DNA from: Galdieria partita
Taxonomy: Eukaryota > Rhodophyta > Bangiophyceae > Galdieriales > Galdieriaceae
Length of the DNA: 64,000 bases
Assembly (NCBI GenBank): GCA_025991245.1
Contig: BQMJ01000034.1
Span: 160,218-224,217 of the forward strand
Reading direction: 5' to 3'
In this document: positions 35,977 through 45,859 of the stretch, in pieces
Numbering within the stretch: the first letter of the stretch is position 1
Layout of the letters: every line of letters starts with the position of its first letter
Position numbers and translations under genes: made by a program
The notes under the pieces: model-generated
Told to the model about the DNA's origin: nothing
Seen by the model: the letters and a program-made list of their open reading frames with translations, nothing else
The model's database searches: none

Positions 35977-37470
35977 ATGATGGCTTCCACTCCAGCTGTA
36001 AGGGAAGGAGAGACTTTGGATGATTCTTCTGGTAGTAATAGCAGTAATAGTAGAGGCGCGGTAACTGTAGAAGTAAAATATATTGAAGAGAAACCAGGAG
36101 TACAAAAGTTGAACAACAAGAATGCACAACTCGGTAATGTGATGAAAAGGGATATCCCACGTTCGTTTTCTTGTGGAGAAACCCCTGTGAATTCAGTGGT
36201 TGCTTCAAACAGTAGGAAGCGAAGAGACTCGGGAAATGATGAAGAACTGTACAGAAGGTCGTTGGGTTCGCAGTACAAGAATGGCACTTATAAGGACCCG
36301 GATCTTTCCAAGTTGTTACCTTTTGTGGATGCTAGTGTACCCATTGTGATAGACAACGAACCAATGCTACCAGCAGCAGTAGCTGATGATTATGATGGTT
36401 GGAATGCTTTGGTGGATAGTTTCTACTCAGGAGTGGGGAAGACAAGCAACAAGTCATCTACTTTTTTAGGTGGTGGTTGTCGAAGAGGGAAAGGTGGATT
36501 TTTAGCAGAGCGTTTTAGAGTACCGATACTCCGTATACTTTTCCTTTCCAAGCTAGACGGAAATTGTTTTGATGGAATACACTTGACCAGATGGATTATA
36601 GATAGAAAACTGGAGCATAGTATTGATTTGATAGGTATTTTGGGATACGCAAGTCAACAAACTGAATATTCTGTATCATCTATTGAGTTACAAGAACGAG
36701 CCATTCAAGGTGATCTCTCCGTAAATATCAGCCTTTTAGAAGGTATTTGTCCTCGAGTAGTAAGTATTAAGTTCTGTTGGGTGTTAAGGTTTACTGGTAT
36801 GAAGGTATTTGTTCCAGGGCCATTTGATCCCCAACTATTTCGGGTATCTCGGTATGCAAATAGGATGAAAGATCGTCGATTGCACTTGACAAATAATAGT
36901 TACCACTTGTATCGTCATGGTTTAAAATTAGCAGATGATTTACTTTTGGTAGATCCTGCCTCTTTTCGACAAGATTATATATCCAATTATCAACCTTTTT
37001 TAGTTTGTAAAGATTGGAACATTTGGAACTTTCATGCATTGCATCGTTTAAGTGGACAGTTGGTTTCTTGGAAAGAACAAGTGGAAGGCGGTTTGTACAG
37101 TTCTAAGGAAGAAGCATCTTCACTACACGCAAACGAGAAAACAGATAAACGTACAAGTTTAGAAAATAATGTGAAAAGAAATGAATTGGAAGATATGGGA
37201 GTCATAGCAATGATGAGTTGTGAAAGGAAACAAGGGCTGGTTCCATTGGATCCTATTTGGGTGAACATCTTAAAGCATCGCTGTTTGTTTTGTGTGGAAT
37301 ATGGAAGTGATGAATCGGAAATAGTTTGGACTTGTTCTGAACAGAAACAAGCAAATATTTATCCTGGAAATTTTAGTAAAAATGGTGAGTTTGTTATGGT
37401 AGAGATTACTCGTAGCTGGCAAACTCCTTATCGTTGGATGATTCATTCTGTACAGAAAATGAAGTTGTAA
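35977..37470 (+). CDS. Uncharacterised protein
   Basis: Single-exon 497-codon gene whose frame begins ATG ATG GCT, 87 bp after the SEC6 stop on the same strand. The first ~110 residues are Ser/Asn-rich and disordered, with a basic patch (SRKRRDSGNDEE). From about residue 170 a globular region starts (FRVPILRILFLSKLDGNCFD, then GIHLTRWIIDRKLEHSIDLI), including VVSIKFCWVLRFTGMKVFVP, LHLTNNSYHLYRHGLKLADD and DWNIWNFHALHRLSGQ. It ends ITRSWQTPYRWMIHSVQK. I recognise no family. Codon use and sustained frame leave little doubt that it is a gene. Confidence 0.7.
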   Translation: MMASTPAVREGETLDDSSGSNSSNSRGAVTVEVKYIEEKPGVQKLNNKNAQLGNVMKRDIPRSFSCGETPVNSVVASNSRKRRDSGNDEELYRRSLGSQYKNGTYKDPDLSKLLPFVDASVPIVIDNEPMLPAAVADDYDGWNALVDSFYSGVGKTSNKSSTFLGGGCRRGKGGFLAERFRVPILRILFLSKLDGNCFDGIHLTRWIIDRKLEHSIDLIGILGYASQQTEYSVSSIELQERAIQGDLSVNISLLEGICPRVVSIKFCWVLRFTGMKVFVPGPFDPQLFRVSRYANRMKDRRLHLTNNSYHLYRHGLKLADDLLLVDPASFRQDYISNYQPFLVCKDWNIWNFHALHRLSGQLVSWKEQVEGGLYSSKEEASSLHANEKTDKRTSLENNVKRNELEDMGVIAMMSCERKQGLVPLDPIWVNILKHRCLFCVEYGSDESEIVWTCSEQKQANIYPGNFSKNGEFVMVEITRSWQTPYRWMIHSVQKMKL

Positions 37471-37750
37471 ATGAATAATTTCTCAATCTTTTCTTTTGAA
37501 TAAAGTGATTAACGAAGTGTCTATTGTTGCCAATCGAATATATGAACAAAGACCTAAATATCGTTCTAGACATACAAAAAGTTCTAAATCGTTCGTAGTT
37601 GAAATTAGAAACAACTTGACCAGTTTATATCCCACAAAAAATTATATTTTCCTTCGTCTATCACTTTTAATACTTGAAAACTTCTTCAATACTGCGTATA
37701 CAAGAGAACTTGTAGAATATGGACACATAATAAGAAAAAAGTTTGTCCAC

Positions 37751-38969
37751 TCATTCAATGACATCTTCTTCCTCCAAGTCTACATCTTTGGGAGACGGAA
37801 ACAAGTTCTCATCTTCTTCTTCTGCTGTTTCATCCTCATTATCATCGAAATCCACATCATCCGCAATCCATTTGGGAATTCGTTTTGAAGATTTTACTTG
37901 TCTTTGTTCCTCCTCTTGAATATCATTTTGCTCCCAGTCCAGTTCAGGATTCATGGCATCTGCAACAGTACTGCTTAGATTGCTTCTTTCTTCCTTCCAT
38001 TCTTCCAATGCCACACTGAAATCCTCTCCTGGTTGTAAGTCTCGTTCAAATTGAATACTTCCATCTTCATTGTATGCCACAATACGACGCCTATACTGTG
38101 GTTCTGACTCTTTATCTGAAGAAGAGGAAGTTTTCTTATTCAAAGGTTTCTTCTCGGGTTGCTTCTTCTTGATTTCTTCAGTGTTGGATTGCTTTGGCAA
38201 TGGTTCATATCCTCCTGTACCTTTACGCATTCTTATTCCATTTCTATAAAGTTTCAACTCAGTTTCGTTCGCTGTTCGTTTTTCCAATTTCGTATTTCCT
38301 TTTCGCCTGATTGATAAACCAATAGTTGTCTTGTCCATTTGTCTTGTGATTAACTTGGCTACACGTTGCTTGTTCTGATAGCGTTCCAAGAAGTTTTGAA
38401 TGTTGAAACCTGTATATTCCCATCTCGATTCTAAAGTTCTATCGATATCTTGGCGACCTATTTTCTTCGAATAAAGTTTGGGTTTCCATATTGTATCATT
38501 AGCATTGCAAGCTAACGAAATTTGCTTTGTTCCATATTTCCTATCTCTCCGTGTAACCATCATGATGGACTTTCCCATCATTCTGCTGGTTTCTTCTATA
38601 GGAATGTCTTTGTTTGTCAATACTTGACTTGAAAAATTCTTTACACCCGACAAGACGGATAACTTTCGATGATGACTTGGAAAGTTGACATATGAACAGC
38701 GACTTCTATATTGCGAAAGTTGTAAACATATCCGATGGCTGACATTGGATACTGAAGTTGCACAAAAGGAATAGGACAAAGAACTTTCACCTAGAGCAAC
38801 TCTAGTGTCCCCATAACGACTAGTCTTTGGCACTCTTATTCTCCACTTATCCAAAGGTAAACGAAATGTTCCCATCTGTTTGTCACTTTGAGCTGTTCTA
38901 ATCTAAAACAATCCGTTCAGTGTACTGAATGAAACACAACTTGTTCTTCTATACCTGTGAAACGGCCAT
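37751..38969 (-). CDS. Uncharacterised protein with acidic C-terminal tail
   Basis: The main exon is 374 codons. Upstream, a GTATAG...TTTTAG intron joins in frame a short first exon reading MAVSQ, giving a start at 38969. Starting at the internal ATG (38875) is the alternative. The N-terminal third is Arg/Ser/Tyr-rich without acidic residues (possible organelle targeting). The middle is strongly basic (ETELKLYRNGIRMRKGTGGY, KKKQPEKKPLNKK). The end is highly acidic (WIADDVDFDDNEDETAEEED). No family recognised. Convergent with the preceding gene, 280 bp apart. Confidence 0.65.
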
Positions 38970-39601
38970 TCTGATTCTCAAACTATTTGATATTCTCTCC
39001 TGTACTTGTTCAGAAAGCTTTTTCCCTTTAAGGAACAGAATCCTTTCTTGTTGTTGATATCTTTGCTTTGTGCTTGGAAGCTTGGCTACACACGCAGCAA
39101 CGATAATAGCTCTAGCTATATGAATACAAGACTATTGAAAACCAAGACAGACTTTATGAGAGTTGTCTCATAGAAATAAACCCAACGCTGTGTACCTTGT
39201 GCTTATTCGCATTAGTAACGAAGAGGAAATGTGGAACAACTCTTCGAATTGGTTTCTTGCAAGAAATAAAATGAAACATATAAAGTTGTCGAATGACAAA
39301 ATTTCTTTCAGAGAGTTTTTCTTCTCTGTATATAGAATGAGGTAGTTGAAGTATATAAACTATTTACTTTTCCTTATGCATTTAGAAACTTTCAAAACTT
39401 GCGATTTCAACAACTTGTGTTTGCTCAGTTGATCACTTGAATATCTTACAAATAATATCAATCACAAGTCATTCACAATGATTGTACGGAGTCTCCATTC
39501 TAGGAAACATTGTTTGCTATGACTCTTATAACAGTAAGATGACCATAAGATTCCAACAATGTGCAAAGATAGCAAAATTTATTAAGCATGAATAGGAAAT
39601 T
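38970..39601. other. Intergenic spacer, nothing recognised
   Basis: 632 bp between the start of the acidic-tail protein and the stop of eIF3c. The first ~150 bp hold an open minus-strand stretch that could be upstream exon or leader of the former. The rest is AT-rich without ORFs. Confidence 0.45.
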
Positions 39602-42600
39602 TCATATAGTTGCAGTTCGAGTTTTTCCCCAATTGTCTGTACTCAACTTTCTACCGGCATTCATCCAATGAGAGGCAGTTTTTAAAAACTCTTCACGTTC
39701 TTCTGTCTTCAATGTTTGTCCACCCGATCGAGCATCCAATAAACGTTCATTGTAGTCTATCAACTGACTACATTTCTCCGTAAGTTGCAAACATAGAGAT
39801 TGCAAACGATTAGGTTCCCATCTTTTAATCAACACACAGCCACTGGGTTGATCCCAACTAGCCTGTAATTCTTCGTTCATAATCATCTTACTGATTAAAG
39901 AATGTACTCGAGCAGGAGATAATTCAAACCATTCAGATAGAAATGTAACACTAAGTGAATCAAAGTAACTAGCATAAGAATGAATAAAAGTGCGTAAACC
40001 CTCCGCTTGGATCAAATTTCTCCAAGTTTGTAAAATGGATGTAGCAGAAGCAGCATCGATCGACTCCCAAGCTCGAATACTTGCAATATATTGATAAGCA
40101 TCTTTCCAATGACCACGAATAAAGGCACGTGAAGCAGACATAATGTAATCTCGAGTATTTTCTGGAGGTGAAGGATATGCTTGCCTAATAGAATTTCTTA
40201 AGAAATGTTGAAAAACTCTTGAATAAATCTTTCTCTTTTGAGGTGCTTCATTCTTGGCTTCTGCACGGGTCAAAGAAGGAATCTCAACTAACATTGCAGC
40301 AATCAAATGTGCCATTTCAATAAAATCGACTGGTAAATACATATGATAAGGAATTTGGTAATTTCTTTCCAAACGTTCTTGTTCGAGACTCTTTTCATGT
40401 CCTCGTTGTTGTACAATACCTTGTGCCAATAACTCTTTTAAACGAGCTACCGTACTACTACCCAGTCCTGTATGCACTGGAGTACAAAGTTCTTGTAAAC
40501 AATACAAAGTTTCTTGAGCTAAACCGTGACGAAAGGCACACAAACCCAATTGTGCCATAGTTCGGTTGAATAGAATCTAAGCATAAGATGATGATTATTC
40601 CATCATTTCCATTCAAATATAAAACAACTTACTTGTAAAGGTAATTCTAAAAGTCCAATACTCTCTTGTAAATGACTCATCAACAACATATCTCGAGCTT
40701 CATAATATCGATTTTCCAAGGCATGATGATAGATTTGACATAAAATAACAATCGACTTGAGATTTTCAGAGCCATAACGATAAACCAATACTGCTAAACG
40801 CAATAAAGCTTTTTCACCTTTGAGAGGACGTTGATGAATTGACAACTCTGGAACATTTAAAAGGATGGACTCATCCTGTGTTTCTTCTTCTGGATAAACC
40901 AATCCAGATAATATAGGATCTTGACAACTCCACTGATCATTATTGACTCCTTCCAATTGTTTTCTAGTCTTTTGTAAAGATGCTTGAATCATTCCAACAA
41001 GTAAATCATCAGGTTTGTAATATAAATGTTGAATTCTTCTACAGGCAATTCTGGCTGCTCTCTCCAAATCCTTTTCTTTTTCAAAATAGGTTTGGCCCTT
41101 TGCAAGTAACTTTAACAAGACAAATTCATCTTTGAGTCTATCCACATATTCAGGTAAGTAAGCGTCAATTCCTTGCCATGCCCGAAAGAGATCATCGTCC
41201 ATATGTTCCAAAACTGTAGCCATATCTCCTCGAACCATCTTCCGTTTATCATTCTTATCCCAATTCGTATCTGATTCTACCGGCTCTTCTGTTTGGCTGC
41301 TTGGTTTATCTCCTCTTATAGGAACCGATACATCCAAAGTTTCTACAGAAGGATGATTCACTACAAAACGAACTTGGGTTTCATGTTCAAAAGCCAAGTT
41401 CAAAATTCTCTCAATGCAGTCCACACAATTACGCCAATTCTCCTGAGACATATATCCAATCGTCATTGGAGCCATATCAAAGTGTGTGGAAACGATTTGG
41501 AATAATATCTCCATCTCTTGTACTAAATTCTTGGCTGCCTTCAACAACAGCTCAAGTTGCAATAGATTTTCCCTTTTACTAGTTCCTCTTCGACCCTTTG
41601 TGGCAATAATCTCTACAAGTTTTTGGTCTACTGCGGATTCTGGTAGATCCTCAGTTATGCCAAAATCTTTCGAGGCAGCAGCAGATGTACCGTCCATTGT
41701 ATCTTTGAAACTTGACAAACAAAATGAAAATTTTCAAAGTTGAAAAATAACTTTCATACCTTTGTCCAGACTGTGGAAGACTCTGTGACTTGGACTTTTT
41801 CTTCTCTTTATGAGAAATAGCTTGTGAGCTTTTTGAAGTACGTCCTGTCTTTAGTAACCACTGACTACCTATCATAAGGGATTCAACCTACTGTGTCAAG
41901 AAACTGACAAACAACTTGAACTTACCTCCTGAAGTAGGCGCTCTTTCCTGTTCAGCTTCTTCCAAAGATTCCACTTCAGAATCATCCCAAGACTCATCAG
42001 CTTCACTTTCCTGCTCTTCATCGTCAACTTCTGCGCCATCATCTTCATCCTCTTCATAGAGATCTTCTCCTGGAATAGCACCTGACTCTCGAAATTTTCT
42101 AATATGTTCCTCCCATTCTCTATTATTCTTCTTTAGCCGTTGTTTTACAGCATTGAAAGCCTTGGTGTTTGTCTTGGAAAGTTTCTTATCTTTGTTTTCT
42201 GCTGTCTTATTTAGAAAGTCTTCTAATAAGACAATAGCACCTAAAAGATAACAAATTAAGTACTTTCAAGAAAACTTTCGTCTTATACATACTTATATAG
42301 GCTTTGGGAGGTTCCTTTTTGGTTTCATTCAAAACGTCCATCTTGTAATACTTATTCAGTTGTCGGTTGAGGGCGTCAAAGTCGGACTGAATTGAAATCC
42401 AGTCACTAATCTTGATGTGATTTTTTAGCTGTTGAACAATAGATAACAGAGCTTCTTGTTGTTTGGTTCTTGCTGAACGAACGACTCTCCTTTCTTCACC
42501 TTCTTCCGAATCACTGTCTCTCAAATATCGTGCCAATCTTTGACCAACTTCAAAACCTGTTGCTTTTTTCTCATCAGAAGAATCTATTTCAGAAGATTCA

Positions 42601-42689
42601 TCTCCAGAAGCAAAAGAGTCTTCAGTATGCTCAGAACGTTCAGACTCTGACGAGGAAGTATCTCCCGTTGCAAAGAAGCGCGACGTCAT
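39602..42689 (-). CDS. EIF3C: Translation initiation factor eIF3 subunit C (NIP1)
   Basis: Scaffold subunit of eIF3 on the 40S ribosome. The start MTSRFFATGDTSSSESERSE at 42689 is the family hallmark (SRFF then acidic/Ser-rich). Then RVVRSARTKQQEALLSIVQQ, IKISDWISIQSDFDALNRQL and a charged low-complexity linker (Asp/Glu-rich exons near 41,940-42,080). The large helical region follows: LQLELLLKAAKNLVQEMEIL, DDLFRAWQGIDAYLPEYVDR, ARIACRRIQHLYYKPDD. The last exon (MAQLGLCAFRHGLAQETLYC, YHMYLPVDFIEMAHLIAAML) includes the PCI domain (FIHSYASYFDSLSVTFLSEW, then LSPARVHSLISKMIMNEELQ) and ends at 39602. About six exons. Confidence 0.95.
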
Positions 42690-43300
42690 TGACAGACAAT
42701 AATGGAACAAATCTTGGAATGGTTTTGACACTTACATTTTTATCTCTTTATGGATACAAAGAAAGGTCACAAATAACACCACAAAGTGGAGACAGTCTCA
42801 TAGCCATCTTTCTAAACAAGTACTTTGTCACTCACCCATTCGAAAACGTACGTCAAACATACGAGTGTGAGAACAGTATGACTCCACTATACCCTCTCTC
42901 TCTCCCCCATAGAAAGGCTTTGAAAAAAAAGGAATTGGAACCAAAGTTATAAGTCTTGTGGGAATCTTTCGTTGAAGTACCAAATGGAGAGAGAACACTG
43001 TGTAAGTTTGTTTCTCCAACAGGACCTACAAGATACTTGAGGCTACAATATATTCGAATTGTGGATCAATATCTCTATAAACTTATCCTTGAATGCGTTT
43101 TTATCCGCTTTAGTTGATTCACGCAGACAATATGTGAACAATGTTCTAGTGAAACAGATGTCTACTCTATGACGCAAACTACTTGCAGTCTACACTTCTT
43201 CTGTAAACAAACTCAAAGTATTCCTAGTTTTGGCACGTCTGACAATAAAACTAGTTTTCATAGAGTGAAAATGGATATTTCCTTTCATTTGAGAATATGA
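42690..43300. other. Divergent intergenic spacer
   Basis: 611 bp between the eIF3c (-) and GNAT (+) starts. Reading frames near 42,470-42,950 are antisense shadows of eIF3c extended into the spacer. No RNA gene or repeat recognised. Confidence 0.45.
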
Positions 43301-43960
43301 ATGACACAGTGTTGTGAAGGAATGACCAGTGCATATGGTCAAGTTGTGTCAACACCAGAATGGGAGGAAAGACAAAGACTATTGGATACTTTGGTTCCTC
43401 TGAATGACTTGTATTTAAAAGATGCAACTTGTGTCCGTGTTATACAGTTACGCAAAGAATATAAAAGTTTATGTGAACAAGCACAAATGTTGCTCAACTT
43501 GGAAATAGAAGCAGGGTCTTATCCTCAAGACGAAATACTGGATATGGAAGGATTTTACAACTACTATCTTTCCTACTTTGCTTTTGCCTGTATCAAAGAG
43601 GATGATCACGTTGCAGACAATTCCGTCGATTTATTAGGAAGCTTTTACATTAAACCTAATTTTCCGGGAAGAAGCAGTCATATTTGTAACACTGGTTTCT
43701 TAGTAAAACCCCAGTGGAGAGGAAGGGGAGTTGGTTCTGCAATGGAAAAGGCGTTTACTTGGTTATCTTTACAGTTGTCTTTCCGTGCGGCATTTTTCAA
43801 TCTGGTATATGTTGATAATGAAGTTTCTGTGAGATTTTGGAAGAAACATGGATATCAAGTAGTAGGGACAATTCCTGGTGCGAAAAAGGTGAAAGAAAAG
43901 GACGGCACTATTTATTATGTGGATGCTTTGAACATGTTTAAAGAGTTTGTTTGTTCTTGA
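43301..43960 (+). CDS. GNAT-family N-acetyltransferase
   Basis: Single-exon, 219-residue protein. The N-terminal ~110 residues are a helical region with an acidic patch. The acetyltransferase core follows: NTGFLVKPQWRGRGVGSAME, whose Q/RxxGxG/A acetyl-CoA loop reads QWRGRGVGSA, then AFFNLVYVDNEVSVRFWKKH and GYQVVGTIPGA, the classic final strand-helix 'N..S...W.K.GY.V.G..P'. Similar proteins occur in fungi and algae with unassigned substrates. This is the last housekeeping-type gene before the subtelomeric zone. Confidence 0.85.
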   Translation: MTQCCEGMTSAYGQVVSTPEWEERQRLLDTLVPLNDLYLKDATCVRVIQLRKEYKSLCEQAQMLLNLEIEAGSYPQDEILDMEGFYNYYLSYFAFACIKEDDHVADNSVDLLGSFYIKPNFPGRSSHICNTGFLVKPQWRGRGVGSAMEKAFTWLSLQLSFRAAFFNLVYVDNEVSVRFWKKHGYQVVGTIPGAKKVKEKDGTIYYVDALNMFKEFVCS

Positions 43961-44516
43961 GCCATATATATGCTGTCACAATATATATATCTGTCTACTA
44001 TGGCTCAAAAAACAGAGGATTGCAAGCCAAGTTTCTTAAAAAAATATGGAAAATAATGAGTTGTCCATTTATTTCTTAGCAACATTGATAAAGAGTGGAC
44101 AGTCACACACTACTCAGTGAGTGTAATGAATACAGAAAGAAGAAGACTATGAAGAATGTCATTTGAATGAACTCATATACCAAGTTGGTTTTTACATTTT
44201 ATGATCCTCTTTGTTGACCTAATGATTGTTGTGCATATTAGAATATGAGATAAAAGTATCATACTTTGCCAAAAGTCATTATAACTATTGACTTTTTAGA
44301 AGAATAGTGATGTCAGGACAATGGTTAGAAATTGTTCTGGTGGCCTAGTCCAATGAGTACTTGACATCCATCCATATTCAGAATAACATCTACAATTATT
44401 GCCGCTCCATAAAATGTGTCACTTTTGTAGCTATTAGTGTACTGAATATTCCAATGGTAATCTTAGCTCGATATTTATTCTTCATTACTCCTTTTTTCTC
44501 AGTGCAGTCTTCATAG
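43961..44516. other. Degenerate spacer upstream of the broken RHS-like copy
   Basis: 556 bp AT-rich sequence where the first (NTPase) exon of the broken paralogue would be expected. I could not recognise that exon, so it is either deleted or beyond recognition by eye. No other gene. Confidence 0.4.
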
Positions 44517-45362
44517 GCTTCTTGTAGAGTTGTTTTGGCTAGTATCCAATATCACACATTTGAAAATATACTTCCCAGTGGTGGTGGTATGCGTTGTCTT
44601 CAATACATTGAACCTTTTAGTGACAAAGAATTGACAGAGTTTGAGAGGCAGTCTGAGTATCCTGTTTAGTAACAGAGCATAGCGAAGCTGTCATGTCGTG
44701 TACGGGAATATTACCAAGACAAATTCAAAATCTCATTGAGTAGAAAATATTCATCCTAGGAACATTAAGAAGTTGATAGAAATTTATGTTTCAAACTTTG
44801 TCATTAAAGCAAGTTGAAAACATATTGGTTACGTTAAGAGCTTCAATGAACAAGATCGTGAATCTTCTTTAGAAACGTTAGCAGCTCTACTCCTTCCAAG
44901 AACAAAAGGAAAAAATTTTATCTCTGAAACTGCATATCTTGACAAGGATCTTGTTGTCATATTTGAAGATGGAATCTTGAAGTTTTACAATGTTCCAGCA
45001 AGAGATGCCAGATAGAGTCTTGGCTAAAGCATACTGAAAGTTGGGAAATATGATAGATCAATATCGCAAAAGCACAGGAGCATTGAAGGGAAGTATTTAT
45101 GGAAAGTTGCTTTTCTATTCTTTGTTCTTTATCAAAGTCCACTCTAGAAGGATGGTGTCCAGGATATCAATTTAAATATTTATTTTCGCTCAATTCAGCT
45201 GATCTTCGATATGTCGATGGTACTTTGACTGACTCGGATCGCTGTATTTGTCAAGGTCGATTCACGGAAAGTTGTCTGCATTGGTGCTTTTTGAGTCCTA
45301 ATGATATGATGTCATTGAGAGTTTTCCTATGGAGAATTGACAAAGTAGATAGAGTCAATAAT
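44517..45362 (+). pseudogene. Broken paralogue of the Crinkler-RHS-like gene (second exon)
   Basis: Translating in pieces recovers residues homologous to the second exon of the intact gene at 45,860-48,058. CRVVLASIQYHTFENILPSG matches CGVLLAGSQHHQFEDTLPSG. LQYIEPFSDKELTEFE matches IKQYLEPLSFKEFDLW. TEHSEAVMSCTGILPRQI matches RQHSDEVVELTGLVPRMI. SETAYLDKDLVVIFEDGI followed by LKFYNVPARDA matches IADGAYTSRGLLVVVSGI followed by YLRFYNSVARD. EVFMESCFSILCSL matches QTFEKLFFLWFINR. These pieces are separated by in-frame stops and at least one frameshift. The splice acceptor just upstream (CATAG at 44512-44516) corresponds to that of the intact gene. Inverted relative to it. Non-functional as it stands. 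Confidence 0.85.
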
Positions 45363-45489
45363 TGATGTTCCATTTCTTTGCGATTCAATTATATACTCTA
45401 TGAATTATGAAACACTTGATCTGTACATAAGCTGAACTAAAAGCTGATTAGCTGTCTTTTATCAGCATACTTGCCTTCAAAATGACAAC

Positions 45490-45751
45490 TTATGTGTCGT
45501 TGCTACTAGGTGCTTGGTTCTCTTTGTGATGGATGATTTCTCCTCCAACAATTTCATTAACAAAGATTCGTTTATCTGAAAATGGAGATACTAAATAACG
45601 ACACTCTCCAAAGCTGCTTACTTGAAATAGAGGTTTTGTTTTGATTTTCATCCAAAATGCTAACAATGACTTTGTTTAGGATATATACATCTTCTATTAT
45701 AGCAAACCAATCATCCATATCAGACTTTCTGCTTCCACAATGATTCATCAT
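45490..45751 (-). CDS. Possible small gene, uncharacterised
   Basis: A two-exon model starts with ATG at 45751 (MMNHCGSRKSDMDDWFAIIE). It uses a 46-nt intron (GTAAGC...TTCAG) and continues in frame with KRIFVNEIVGGEIIHHKENQ, ending at 45490; about 70 residues. The splice sites and intron size fit those of real genes here, but the product matches nothing I know. It lies between the broken and intact RHS-like copies and could itself be a remnant. Confidence 0.3.
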
Positions 45752-45859
45752 TGACTTGCCGGTCAAGCAAATAAAATATTCAAAAAAGTATTATTTATCA
45801 TAGTCTTTGTAAATCATAAAGCTCAAACAACTTTGCTTCCATCAAAGGATCGTAAAGCA

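Noticed and set aside
42470-42952. Plus-strand 160-codon frame over the eIF3c start
   Set aside because: It is antisense to the conserved eIF3c N-terminus and rich in Ser/Leu/His mirror codons of the acidic tract. No independent support.
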